A program made the position numbers and the translations under genes. The notes beneath the pieces were generated by a model. The model was not told where the DNA came from. It ran no database searches and was given only the letters and a program-made list of their open reading frames with translations. From Chryseobacterium sp. E1 (GTDB lineage Bacteria; Bacteroidota; Bacteroidia; Flavobacteriales; Weeksellaceae): 64,000 nt of DNA. The DNA is taken from assembly GCA_019203745.1 (NCBI GenBank), contig CP078104.1, positions 1,514,501 to 1,578,500 on the forward strand, given 5' to 3'. Positions 38,585 to 50,531 of the stretch are shown one piece after another. Every line of letters starts with the position of its first letter. Positions within the stretch are counted from its first letter, which is position 1.

Positions 38585-39609
38585 GACCTATTTATTTAAC
38601 TTTTATAGTGGCCTTTTAGGTATATTATTAAATTGCAACAATACCAAATTAAAAGAACCTGAATCACAGAAGGGCATAGAGAAAACAGAAACTAAAGAAA
38701 CTTTTAGTTTAATAAACCCGATCAATAAACCTGAAGAGCCTCTATATACAACTTTGTATAATGGTTATTCTATTTCAATAAAATCAAATTCCTCTTATCA
38801 GGAACTTATCTTTAAAAAGGGAATGTTGAAATTACAAAAACATTGAAATTTTATTATGAAAATCCTGAAATTGTTTTCCATCTTTATAAGTCTAATGTTG
38901 GCAATATTGTTATATTAATTGAAGGTAGAGATTACTATGGTAGTAATTTAGGAGTATATTATATAGACAACAAAACAAATAGAATCATTGAAATAGATGA
39001 TACCCTAAATTATACTCAAGATAATCCCGAAACGAAAGGATTTAAATCACCCAAAGCAGAAATTATAAAAAAGAAGATGAGTTAAAATATACAATTTATT
39101 GGGGAAATAAGCTCTTATTTGATAAAATCTATGATATTTCTACGATAGAAAGGAATAATTCTTCTAAAAATATAGTAACTAATAAAATTGATAATCATTC
39201 AGAAGAAGTCAATCTCAGTCAAAACACTACCCCTTCAGATTTAAAAGGAACATGGGCCGTAATTTGCAAGAATGAATTAACAGAGCTTGATATAAATAAA
39301 AACGAAGGCTTTTTGTCATTGTATGACTTCAATGCTATTTATATCAATCTAAAGGTAGAAAAGTTATCAAAAAATGAATATCTTCTGAAATATGCAAGTG
39401 TATCTTCTCAGGAAAACTATTATGATGACCGCTTAAAAATTATAGATGAAGAAATATCAAAAGATAGGGTGATTGGCAAATTAATTTTGCAAAAAAATGG
39501 AAAAGCTGAACTGCAATGGATCGGTTTATATAATATGAAAAAACAAAAACTGGAATTTGTAGGTAATGATTTTCTCCTTATCAAAGAAAACGGTGGTAAA
39601 ACCCTTTGA
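38581..39609 (+). CDS. Lipoprotein, candidate immunity protein for the effector (frameshifted)
   Basis: ATG 38581 overlaps the effector stop in ATGA (38581-38584). It gives MRPIYLTFIVAF, then after a shift near 38615 LGILLNCNNTKLKEP, a lipoprotein signal with lipobox. Further shifts near 38822 and 39077. The mature part (about 320 residues) is beta-rich and ends in LQWIGLYNMKKQKLEFVGND. No family recognised. A periplasm-facing lipoprotein translationally coupled to a peptidoglycan-degrading effector is the usual arrangement of an immunity protein; this is inference. Confidence 0.6.
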
Positions 39610-39619
39610 TTCTTGAGCA

Positions 39620-40266
39620 ATGTCATTAAAAATGATGAGAAAAAGATCAAAACTTCTATTATCTCTGATAGTGATGTGGACCTTATCCTGTAAAGAAAAA
39701 GTAAAACAGGATAACCAACAGTCTGCTATGCCCTTCCATACCACCGAAAATATTGTTGAAAAGAAAGAAAATACTTCGCATAAATCAACTCAAGATACGC
39801 TTATCTCAAAAGAAACGGTCTTTAAAATCAACTCAGACTTCAATAACTACAAAACAAAATACAGTATTGAAGTATTGAAAAACACTTCAGATAAAGATGC
39901 ATATGACCAATTACATTTCAACCTACCTGTCGGATCTACAAAGGAAATACTTTGTGGAAAAGCAATGACCATCTGATTTTTAATAAGCGAAACAGCTGTA
40001 TTTCTGAAGGTTTCAGTACCGTTGTGGTGAAAAATAATTACTTTACGATTGAACATCAGGATTGTTCAGATTATAATATATTGGTAAGCACATATATTAC
40101 ATTTAAGGTCAGTGGAGATGAAATTTACCTTTATAAATATGGGGAAAGTTATTTCGATAAAAGCAATCATGAAAGAAATATTCCAACGAAAACTTGGACA
40201 GAAAAGGATTTCGGAAAAATTAAGTTTGAAGATATAACTACAGGGTTTCTGGAAAAATTGCAATAA
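39620..40266 (+). CDS. Lipoprotein, second immunity candidate (frameshifted)
   Basis: About 215 residues. MSLKMMRKRSKLLLSLIVMW ends in lipobox TLSC. A shift near 39955 (wrong frame stops at 39976) joins FNKRNSCISEGFSTVVVKNN. The C-terminus is FEDITTGFLEKLQ. Mature sequence is beta-rich, without recognised family. It starts 11 bp after the preceding lipoprotein. Confidence 0.6.
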
Positions 40267-40332
40267 TAAAACTATTTTAGAATTTATTTGTTCCTAAAGA
40301 AACAATCAAGTAAGTTTACCTATACAACATTA

Positions 40333-41509
40333 ATGATGAAAACATTCCAAATTTTACTGCTTGGTATACTCCTTTTTTCATGCAAAGAAGCGAGCAAAAA
40401 TAACCTTCAAAAACAGGGCTATAGCTCCAATAATAAAACTGAAGAAATTCTTGAAAATCAAATTATGAACGGTTATGCCATTAAAGAAAAAGGGCTTGAC
40501 ATGATAAGTGATTATAAGTACAAAAAAGAGGATTATGATGCTATTAAAAGTTTATCAATCGATATTCTTAAGAAAAATGGATTTAAGTTGATCAGTAACG
40601 AAGAGTTTCAAAAGAAACTAAAAACTATTTTTAAGGTAGAAGTTGAAAAAAATGATCTGAATTTTTAATTGAGTATCCTTGTACCCAAGATAAAACGGTT
40701 TATCAGATAGACGGGAATTATGTTGTAAGCAATAATAATCCCATATTTATAGACTCACAAAATAAATTTCTATTGGAACCTCTTTTTATTCCACAACTCA
40801 TAGATTATAAATCCCAATATCCTGCAATACATCAGAAAGAAAAGAATATTCCAAAAGAAAAATTGGCAGACGGAACCAATGTTGATATTATTAAATGGGC
40901 AGACGTTAAAGAACTGAATGAAATACAATTCACAAATAATCAACGTCTTATTCATCGAAACAAATATCTGTTCAATGATGTCAAAGCAAGTCTGACATGG
41001 CTTAAATTTAATGATAAACTATTTCTGGAATCTTTGGTTAAAACCTTTGGGTATACAAAAGACAAGAGTTTATTAACTTTTGTTTTAAGGAACAACTATA
41101 AAAGTATTGATGAGCTACAAAAAGTACTCTGGAACGAAAGGTGTAGTGAAGATATCATATTTAATAAAGAGGTTTTTGAAATCATTACCGAAGCTCCTGA
41201 AAAAGAACAGACAGACTATTTAAGAGCCATTGCAGATTATCTGGTAAAAGAAATGGGTAACAATAGCTCACCATTGGATAGAAAGTCATCTGTAAAAGCA
41301 GAAATATTGGGTAAAATCGCTTATTACAGCACAAAAATTGGAGAAAAACATAACATGTATTATGACTTTTCAGTATTTTAGGAAGCAGAGAAGGAGGAGC
41401 TCAATTTGAAGAAGAGTTCAGGAAAAATAATTATTATGGCATTTCAGATTTCAAACAAATTTGGGAAGAAACCAGAACAGGAGGTGTGTCCGGCCCTGGA
41501 ATGGAGTAA
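40333..41509 (+). CDS. Lipoprotein, third in the series (frameshifted)
   Basis: About 392 residues. Signal MMKTFQILLLGILLFSCKEA with lipobox LFSC. A shift near 40660 joins FLIEYPCTQDKTVYQIDGNY, and another near 41378 gives LGSREGGAQFEEEFRKNNYY ending at 41509. The mature part has a helical C-terminal half (LDRKSSVKAEILGKIAYYST). No family recognised. A 66-bp gap separates it from the previous lipoprotein. Confidence 0.55.
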
Positions 41510-41538
41510 AAATAGGTATTTCTATTTAACTAATTTTT

Positions 41539-42204
41539 ATGTAAAAGTGATTTGTAAAATCCTGTATGCAATAGTTTTTTTATATTGGTTTCCTGTAAAA
41601 AGAAAATAACGTAACCGTTCAATCACCTTCTGCCTTCAGCAAAGTAAAATCTGTAAATGATTCTGTTGAAGACAGAAAAAGTTCTACAAAACCTGCTGCT
41701 CAACCAGCTATTAAAACAGATTCTTATTTCACTTATAAAAATGGAATATCGTTGATAAATCAAACGAAACTTATAAATTTCCGGGATTTATTACCCACCT
41801 GAAAAGCTATCTGGATGAAGCTAAAAATATCGGTGGTAAAAAAGTGTATGTCAATAATAAGGAAATTGATTTTAATGTAACTGACGCTTATGTTTTTACT
41901 CCTTTCATATTCATCAATGGAGAGGAAAAAGTACTTTTAATTCAGGAGGAAGATGAATCCGGAGTTTATGGATACAGCTTCTATTATTTTAATAAAGATA
42001 AGTTTATCAAAAAGAATATTTAGATATTGCTCCTGAAAACACTCTTGAAATTGATAAGTTTGTTAAAATAAAAACGAAGCACAAAACTTAAAGATCACCA
42101 TTCTGACGGATAAGTATTATGATGCAAGGCTTGAAGAAATGAGACCATCTTCAGGGTATAATCTTATTATAAATAAAACTGTTCAGGATGAAAGAACAAA
42201 GTGA
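41539..42204 (+). CDS. Lipoprotein, fourth in the series (frameshifted)
   Basis: The first codons are uncertain (ATG 41539 is followed at once by a stop unless a base is missing). The frame FFILVSCKKK is a lipobox, followed by TVQSPSAFSKVKSVNDSVED and FTPFIFINGEEKVLLIQEED. Shifts near 41605, 41752, 42020 and 42070. The end is MRPSSGYNLIINKTVQDERT. About 220 residues in total. Function unknown. Co-directional with its neighbours. Confidence 0.5.
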
Positions 42205-42245
42205 TAAAAACAGAAATTGATAAGCCTTATGAATACTTACATCCT

Positions 42246-42710
42246 ATGAAAATTTATAATCTCCTGATCTTTACCGCTACGGCTATCCTCTCTTTTTCAT
42301 GTGCAAAGAAACAGGAAAAAACTGTTCCGACGCAATCGCCCAACACCGCTCAGCCGTCTCAGAAAACGACAGTTAAAACAGAAAAGAAATACACTTCCTG
42401 CGAAGATTTCATTACAGACATGGTAAAATCCAGTAATGCTTCTGCTCTTAAAACATTTAATGATACCCGGATCAGAATTGAAGAGATAACCTCTGAAAAG
42501 ATCATTATTGAAATCTATGTTTCCAATGATATTTCTGAAGATCCTTCCGTTGAACAAATAACAGATCACGCTGTAGGGTGGCTTGAGTATTTTCCGGCAT
42601 CAGGAAAACTTCAGGACATTACCAAAGACCCCGAAGAGCCTGAGAATCTGAAATACGACCATTCTGTTTTAACCGGCAAAGAGATCATAGCGTTATGCTT
42701 TAGCAACTAA
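42246..42710 (+). CDS. Lipoprotein, fifth in the series
   Basis: 154 residues, intact when started at ATG 42246: MKIYNLLIFTATAILSFSCA with lipobox SFSC. The GTG at 42201 lies upstream but would put the signal peptide inside the protein, so 42246 is preferred. After a Thr/Gln-rich stretch (KKQEKTVPTQSPNTAQPSQK) comes a small domain (YTSCEDFITDMVKSSN, VGWLEYFPASGKLQDI). No family recognised. Confidence 0.65.
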   Translation: MKIYNLLIFTATAILSFSCAKKQEKTVPTQSPNTAQPSQKTTVKTEKKYTSCEDFITDMVKSSNASALKTFNDTRIRIEEITSEKIIIEIYVSNDISEDPSVEQITDHAVGWLEYFPASGKLQDITKDPEEPENLKYDHSVLTGKEIIALCFSN

Positions 42711-42942
42711 AAAAGAAGCTGGAAAACAGCAATTCCTATTGATATCCAGGCAAACTGAAAAAAATATGACTGTACAAATTTATTAATCGGTAATACGGAA
42801 ATACATCATGTCAAAAAAGGCAATCATTTTTCAGATAGGATATAAAGTTTTCCGAAACATTTGCAGATGATGTGCAATAAAATAAAAATTCCTTCCCGTC
42901 AATATTCTGCTTTTTTCATAACTTTACTCTAAATTTCAGCTC

Positions 42943-45220
42943 TTGGCTAATCTTTACAATAAAGACTCCCCTTTCAGGTTTATATATCATTCAAAAAATA
43001 TTTGGATGTATTGGAACATATCCGCTATAATGACCGTCTGGAATACAGGGTCAGCTATGCAGAATCCCTTATTGACAGCACCCGGAATTTCAAAGAGCTC
43101 CGGGACGGTTTTCAGGACATTAATTTACTGGAAAAATATGAGGACCTCATCAGAATCCTTCTGGCAGACCTCTTCCCTACAGGGCTTACAAAGAATGAAA
43201 TAAAAGCAGCCAGTATTCCTCTTTCCAATATTACCTTCAACTATACCGAAAGGTTTAAAAACATCCTTAAAGACGCCGGAAAAGATTTTGAAATAGAGCT
43301 CAGGAACATCACTGACAATGAATTTTATGTGTTCTGCTGCTGCCTGATCCTTCAGAGTTACTTCAAAAAAGACATCAAGAGTACCATTCCTTTCTATTAT
43401 GATATCCCGAATAAACAGGGAATCATGAAACATTATAAGATCACGGTAAACTCAGATTTTACAGAAATTATTCCTACGGAAACAGCGAAAATACCGGATG
43501 ATGATATCCTGGATATGCTTCTGGAAAATCTGGATGACTTTCAGCTGTGGAAAAAGTACTTCCCTTCACAATCATGGATTCTGAAAGGTTTCACCATTAT
43601 CTCTCTCGTAGACTGTACCTCAGAGGTGGCCTTGTCTGACCTTAAATCAAGCATGATCGAAATTGATCCGGAAAATTTAAATCCGGACGAAAATCTTACC
43701 GAGATCTTCAAATCCTATTTCGATGTTCCGGAGCTCAGCTTCGGACTGATGACCTTCAACAAAAAGGAACAGAAACTGGATAAACTTCCCATTTATGAAA
43801 GCCTTCTCACCAATCATATCCTTGATTTCTGGATCAATACTTTTGATGAGCAGACCCGCAGAACGACCTTCAATAATTTAAGCCACAATTCAAAGCCCGT
43901 TGTGGTTTCCAATGTAAACAATCTGGATGAACATGTTCAGCAGCTTCCTTCTTTCAGGATTTTAAAAGATAATAATATCAACAGTTTCATGGTAATTCCC
44001 ATCATGAAAGACAATGAGCTTCTGGCCATCATGGAATTTACCTCACCTATTGCCGGGAGCTTTAACGGTTTAAAACTCAAAAAAATGGAGTTTTTTACAG
44101 ATATGGTCCTTTTCTCGCTCAGCAGATTTTATTTTGAGAAAAACTACCAGATTGAAGCCATTATACAACGGGAATATACCACCATCCACGACAGTGTGAT
44201 CTGGAAATTCAGAAATGAAGCTGAAAAATACTTTACAGCATCTCTGGGCAAGAAAATTCATACTTTAAAAGAAATATCATTTAAAAACCTTACCCCGTTA
44301 TTTGGCGTCTCGGATATCCGTTCTTCCTCAGAAAAGCGCTTTAACCTGATGCTGCAGGACCTTAATCACCAGATTGAAAGACTCATTGAAATCCTTACGC
44401 TTACGAATTCCGATTCAGAAAAATTCCTGCTGGCATTAGAAGTTTTTGAAAACGAACTGAACAATGAGATCAAAGCAGATACTGAACAGCGTTTTCAAAG
44501 ATTGTTGAGGGAAGAAATACATCCATTCTTACAGGGAAAACTGGAAATCAAAACCTCCAGGGAAATCAAAACTAAAATCAAAGAGTATTTTGCCTTGGTG
44601 ATGGCTCAAACCGATCTTTTTACAGCCACAGAAAGAATCTGGATGATTCCATAACACTTGTCAACAGGAAACTGGCAGATATGCTGGATGAAAGCCAGGT
44701 AAAAGCCCAGGATATCTTTCCACATTATTATGAAAGATTTAAGTCTGACGGTGTGGAACATAATCTCTATATCGGCCATTCTATTGCTCCGGAGCTGCAC
44801 TATACCTTCAAAGTAGTTCATAAATTACGGTACTGGCAACTGAAAACCATCTGTAAAATGGAACTGGAATTCCAGTCATTTAAAGCAGCCCTTCCCGTTC
44901 AGCTGGATATTGCTTCACTGATATTTGTATATAACGAAAAAATAGACATCCGTTTCAGAATGGGAAAAACGTTTCGATGTAGACGGAGCCTACAACTCTT
45001 ATTATGAGATCATTAAAAACGTTTAGATAAAGCTCATATCAAAGATTCTGCAGAACGTATTACCGCTCCGGGAAAGATTACCATCGTTTATTTCGGGATG
45101 GAAAATCAGAAAGAATACCTGGATTATATCTCCAAACTTCAGAAGAAAGGCATCCTGCAGCATGACATAGAATTCCTGAAGGTGGAAGATCTGCAGGAAT
45201 TACGGGACTTCTGGCGTTGA
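42943..45220 (+). CDS. GAF-domain protein, about 760 aa (frameshifted)
   Basis: TTG 42943 opens MANLYNKDSPF; a shift near 42962 gives QVYISFKKYLDVLEHIRYND. A long uninterrupted frame follows to 44652, with helical segments and a GAF-like domain at about 310-390 (RTTFNNLSHNSKPVVVSNVN, FMVIPIMKDNELLAIMEFTS). Shifts near 44650, 44975 and 45025 separate the C-terminus (ITIVYFGMENQKEYLDYISK, LQELRDFWR). Proteins like this are common in flavobacteria without assigned function. GAF domains bind small molecules; no output domain is recognised. The TTG start is tentative; there is no upstream ATG in frame. Confidence 0.65.
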
Positions 45221-45305
45221 GGGTTTCCATCAGTCAGAATCATTAAAGATAAATGATAAAGCCGGACAATTTTCTTTGCCCCGCTTTATTATATATTGTT
45301 TTCAT

Positions 45306-46468
45306 TTAAAGACTAAGAAAAGCAAACCCAAAAGACAGCACCGAAATAATAATCCCGGCCATAAAGATCTTATAGGTAATCGATAAAAGCTTATACTTCC
45401 TGTCAAGAACTTTCCCCAGATAATACAGGTCTTTTACCATAGAATCGTAGATATAATCCCTGTCTTTGATCAGGTCTTTCATAGCATTGTGGTAATCATC
45501 AAACTGCATCTGCTGAAAGTTTCCAAAGAACAGCAGATTCACTTTCCGGTTGACAATATCCTGAGCTGAAAATGGTGTTTTCGTTACATTAGGCTTTGTA
45601 GAAAGGATGGCAAATATAATCGTCAGTACACTGGAAAGTAATAGGATAAAACTAGGAAGGATCAGGTGGGCATTTTTCGGTGTATCCAGTTTTGGAACCA
45701 ATACAGAAAGGCAAACCGAAATAATAATGGCATTTACAGAAAGTAGAATATTTGCTTTGCTGTCTGCAATATCACTCAGTCTCGTATGATTGTTTAATGT
45801 AACCCTGAATAAGGTGTCTACACTCCTGTCTGATTTTTCCTTTTCTTTTCTAGCTTCCGTATTTTCCTTTTTATCTTCTTCCTTATTCAATTTCTTTTCT
45901 ATTTTCTTGATGTTTTTCTTCTTCAAAGGTTCCCAGTTTTCTTTGGCATAATCGGTATAATAAGAATGCTTGTTTTTAGCATATCCAGATTACCGGCATT
46001 CCATTCGTCATTGGAAAAACACCTCACGTTCGTCAGTTCCCACTCTTTTCTGAGGGCATCGGAAATATCATTGTAATCATGGCCTGCAAAGTGGCTGAAA
46101 TCTGCATCTTTTACTATTTTTTCCAACAGATTCTGTGGCTCATAGGTAATCTTTGTCGCCAGGATCAGCTTTTCAACATCTGCAATATAGTTTTCAGGAT
46201 AGTTTTCCTGATGCAGAAACTCTTTCATGATCTCCACACTTCTTTCCTCATGATTCCCGGCACATTCTATATAACCGGTGTCATGAAACCATAATGCCAC
46301 GAGTACTTTTTCCTGATCATCATCTGAAACAGGGGTATTTTTCATAATTTCCTCAGCCTTATTCACTGTATAGGCAGTATGGATAAAATTATGATAAAAG
46401 TATACTGAAGATAACTTATCTTTGAATAAGATTTCAACATAATTTTTAGCTTTGTGTAGAATGCTCAT
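45306..46468 (-). CDS. HD-domain protein fused to a Pycsar effector (PycTM-like) domain (frameshifted)
   Basis: About 388 residues from ATG at 46468. The N-terminal HD phosphohydrolase (residues 1-160) has FYHNFIHTAYTV, LWFHDTGYIECAGNHEERSV and VKDADFSHFAG, the H...HD...D metal set. After a shift near 45965, KHSYYTDYAKENWEPLKKK and a very charged linker (KKLNKEEDKKENTEARKEKE) lead to a DUF5706/Pycsar effector domain: TLNNHTRLSDIADSKANILL, two helices (VNAIIISVCLSVLVPKL, LILPSFILLLSSVLTIIFAI) and a last helix (IFMAGIIISVLSFGFAFLSL). PycTM proteins kill infected cells when cyclic nucleotide binds. No cyclase is adjacent. Divergent from the phosphoesterase gene 26 bp away. Confidence 0.75.
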
Positions 46469-46494
46469 CCCTGAAATTTTGTTAATGTAAATTT

Positions 46495-49400
46495 ATGAAT
46501 TTATCCTTTAAAACTCATCTAAAAAATACTTCTGTTGTTCTGAGAACAGTAATGTCCGCCGGAGTCCTTTACTCCTGCGCTACATATAACGTACAAAAGG
46601 GCAAAAACTTATTTGAAGTAAAAAATTCTGATCTTAAATCTGAAAATGATTTTAAACTTTTCCTGATCGGAGATGCCGGAAATGCAGATGAACCCCAGGC
46701 ACAAAAGACCTTAAATTTACTGAAAGGCAAACTGGACTCAGCAGACAGCAACTCTATGCTGATCTTTTTAGGTGATAACATCTACCCTAACGGGATGCCT
46801 AAAGAAACCGATAAAGATTATGATTCAGCAAAAATAAAACTGGAAAAACAACTTGCCATTACCAAAAATTTCAAAGGAAAACATTGGTAATTCCTGGAAA
46901 TCATGATTGGTACAGTGGGCTGGAGGGGCTCAATACCCAGGAAGGGCTGGTCAAAAAATATTTTGATGACAAAAAGCATTTCTTCCTAAAAACGGCTGCC
47001 CTATTGACGATATCAACATATCTAAAGACATCAAACTGATCGCCATTGATACGGAATGGGTCATCACCAACTGGGATAATTACCCGGGAATCAACAAAAA
47101 CTGTAATATCAAAACCCGTGAGGATTTCTTCACCGAATTTAAAGATCTTATCATCAAAAATCAGGGTAAAAGAATTATTGTTGCCCTGCACCACCCTATC
47201 ATCAGCAGCGGAACCCATGCAGGATTCAGTTCAGCCAGATCCCACCTGTTCCCTTTCAACAGCAAGGTTCCTGTTCCCATTTTTGCAAGCTTTCTGAATG
47301 TCCTGAGAAGTTCTTCAGGTGCAAGCCCGGCAGATATCAATAACCGGCATTATGCAGATCTCGCCAACAGGCTGAAAAGTATTGTTCAGGATAAGGAAAA
47401 TATTATTTTCGTGTCTGGACATGACCATAATTTACAATATCATGAAGATGGAAATCTGAGGCAGATCATCAGCGGGGCCGGATCTAAAGTTGATCCCTCC
47501 ACTATTACCGAAAAAACAGATTTTTCCTACGGTGGCAGCGGATTCGCCGTTTTAAATATCAGAAAAGACCAGAGTACGGATGTTGAATATTTTTCTACAA
47601 AAGATGCTCAGCTTCAAAAGCTCACCCATATTTCTGTCATATCGAAACCGGATGTATTTGTGAATAATTTTCCCAATTCTTTCCCGGCTACATTCTCTTC
47701 TACCATTTATCCGGTACAGCTTACCCAGAAAGGGAAATTTTACCGCTGGCTCTGGGGAGACCACTACAGAAAATATTACGGAATTCCTATTGAAGCACCT
47801 ACGGCCAACCTTTCTGAACTGAATGGCGGCTATATTCCTTTCAGAGAAGGGGAGGAAATCAATCCAACAGCTTAAGGCTTAAAGCAACAGACGGACAGGA
47901 ATTTGTAATGCGTGGCGTGAAAAAAGTGCCATCCGTTTCCTGAACAACATGGCTTTCCAGAAAAGTACATTGGGAGAAGAACTGACTGATACCTTTCCGG
48001 AAAAATTCTTATTGGATTTTTATACTACCAATCATCCGTTCACACCATTTACCATCGGAAATATGTCAGAAAAGCTGAATATTTTCCATAGTAATCCGAA
48101 ATTATATTTTATCCCCAAGCAGCAGGCTTTAGGAAGATATAACGAAAACTACGGTGATGAAATGTATATGATTGAGGAACGTTTCTCTTCTGATCCTAAA
48201 ACATTAGCCTCATTAGACAATGCTAAAGATATTGTTTCAACGGATGATGTGCTCAAGAATCTTTCCAAAAGCGACAAATATTCTGTAGATAAAGAATCCT
48301 ACATCAGGGCAAGGATTTTTGATATGCTGATCGGTGATTGGGACAGACATTCAGATCAGTGGAAATGGGCTGAATATGAAACTGGAGACAAGATCATCTA
48401 TAAACCTATTCCTAAAGACCGGGATCAGGCGTTCAGTAAATATGACGGTGCTGCTTTCAAGATTATTATGAATGTTCCTGCAATCCGTCATATGAAAACC
48501 TTTACAGAAGACATCAGCAGTGTCAAATGGCTTGCGATGGAACCTTATCCGATGGATCTTGTTTTTCTGAAAGGAGCAACCCAGGAAGACTGGGAAACAC
48601 AGGCAAAATACATTCAGGAGCATTTAACAGATGCCGATATTGATGATGCCTTCCATAATCTTCCGAAAGAAGTACAGGATGAAACAATAGATGACATCCA
48701 GAGAAAACTGAAAATCCGCAAGACCAGACTTCAGGGATATGCATCTCAGTATTATGATGTATTGCAGAAAAAAGTTCCTTTAGCCGGAACAGTGAACCCG
48801 GATAGATTTGTTATTACCAAAAACGGACATTCTGTGCAGGTACAGCAGTATAAATTAGGTAAGAATAAAGATCAGAATGAACTGGTTTTTGAGAAAATCT
48901 ACCATGATTCAAAGACGAAAGAACTATGGATCTACGGGCTGGAAGATGATGATCTCTATGAGGTAGTGGGTACGGGAAATCCTAAAATGACCATCAGACT
49001 GATTGGCGGATATAACCATGATACGTATAATGTAGCCGACGGAAGAAAAGTAAAAATCTATGATTTTAAATCGCAGAAGAATACTTACCATGCAGCCAAC
49101 GCAACCAGGAACATTACCGATGATTATGACATCAATTCTTACAATTATAAACATCCGAAATACAATGCTTTTGCCGGCTACCCTAATGTGGATTACAACC
49201 CGGATGACGGGGTGATCATTGGTGTACTGGCTAATTACACGGTGAATAATTTTATCCGTGATCCTTTCACACAGAGACATAGCTTAAAAACCAATTTTTA
49301 TACGGCTACCGCAGGATTCAGCGTAGAGTATAAAGGGATTTTCAAAAAGCTATTTCCGGATGGGATCTCAATTTAGATGCTTTCTATACCACTCCAAGAT

Positions 49401-50204
49401 TTTCCCAGAATTTCTTTGGACTGTCTAATGAAAGTCCATATGACAAAGAAAATACGGAAAGAGAATACAACAGGGCAAGAATTTCAAAATTCAGTTTTGC
49501 ACCGTCCATTGCTAAAAAAGCTGGATGAACCTCAGCCATCAGATCCAGCTTACTTTTGAGGACAATAAAGTACAGAGAAAAGAAGGACGATTCATCAATC
49601 AGTCTCCCGATGTAAGTCCGGAAGTATTCAACAGCCAGCAGTTTGTAGGGGCCAATTATACTTTTGGCTATAAAAATTCAGATAATGCAGCCTTTCCTAC
49701 TCTTGGACTGGAGTTTATGCTGAATGCCAACTGGAAAGCTACCCTCTCAGATTTCAACAGAAACTTCCTGACTCTGAAAGGTAAATTAGCCATCGACCAT
49801 AGAATTGACAAAAAGGAAATTTTGTATTTGCCAATTCCAGTAACGTGATGTGGATCAACAATAATCATTTCGAATTCTATCAGGCTGCTGCTATTGGAGG
49901 TAATAGCGGTATGAGAGCCTTCAGGAATGAAAGATTTTCCGGAAGATCATACTTTATCAATAACTCAGAAATACGATGGGATTTCGGCAGAATAAGAAAC
50001 AATATCGTCCCTGCCAATATGGGAATACTTATCGGCTATGACATCGGCCGTGTGTGGAATGACAATGAAAATTCCAGAAAATGGCATCAGTCTGCCGGTG
50101 CCGGAGTCTGGCTGAGTATCGTAGAAATGATGTCTGCAAGGCTGAACTATTTCTATGGTGCAGACGGCGGAAGGGTTTCTGCCGGAATCGGGATGAAATT
50201 TTAA
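46495..50204 (+). CDS. Calcineurin-like phosphoesterase fused to an outer-membrane barrel (frameshifted)
   Basis: Reconstructed as one protein of about 1,237 residues; shifts near 46885, 46985, 47870, 47910, 49370, 49530 and 49840. A lipoprotein-type signal (VMSAGVLYSCATYNVQKG) is followed by a calcineurin-like domain (residues about 50-330) with metal motifs FLIGDAGNADE, LGDNIYPNG, IPGNHDWYSG, VALHHPI and VSGHDHN. A central region (about 480-860) contains YIRARIFDMLIGDWDRHSDQ. The C-terminal region (about 960-1237) shows barrel strands and an Omp85-like end (GVWLSIVEMMSARLNYFYGA, VSAGIGMKF). An enzyme displayed at the outer membrane is inferred; the substrate is unknown. Confidence 0.75.
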
Positions 50205-50531
50205 ACAATGCAGAAACCAAAGGATAAATTAAGTCTAATTTTTTATTTTTGAATTATTTAAATTAAAATAGTATCAAAATACTAAAAATCAAAGCATTAT
50301 AATAATAAATAAAATTAATTATTAAAAAATTTAAATTAAATTTAATAATTCTAATTTTTTGACTCCAACTTCACATCAATAAAACAAATATGGCCTTTAA
50401 ATAAAGGCCATATTTTTATACCTGTAGATCAAATATACAAATTGCCCAATATGTTTGTCAATTCATTAAAAAACAGACATTTAAAAAACATTTTATATTT
50501 GTCTCAATAAACAAAACAAATCTACAATTGA
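50205..50531. other. AT-rich non-coding gap
   Basis: 327 bp almost entirely of A and T (for example a run of AATTATTAAAAAATTTAAA-type sequence at about 50310-50345). It contains no open frame of note. A terminator for the upstream gene lies at 50387-50417; the last 110 bp should hold the promoter of the next gene, but no clear TAnnTTTG element is seen beyond ATATTTG at 50492-50501. Confidence 0.6.
50387..50417 (+). terminator. Terminator in the AT-rich gap
   Basis: A perfect 12-bp stem (AATATGGCCTTT / AAAGGCCATATT) with an AAAT loop followed by TTTA. It lies 183 bp after the phosphoesterase-barrel gene. Confidence 0.75.

Noticed and set aside
42201..42246. GTG 42201 as start of the fifth lipoprotein
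   Set aside because: It would put 15 polar residues before the signal peptide; ATG 42246 starts a normal lipoprotein signal.
33580..42710. A second prophage, because of the LysM, GH19 and M23 domains
   Set aside because: No phage structural, packaging or integrase genes are near; DUF4280 and lipoproteins fit secretion-system cargo better.
45306..46468. A complete Pycsar defence operon
   Set aside because: No cyclase gene is visible in either direction; neighbours are a GAF protein and a phosphoesterase.
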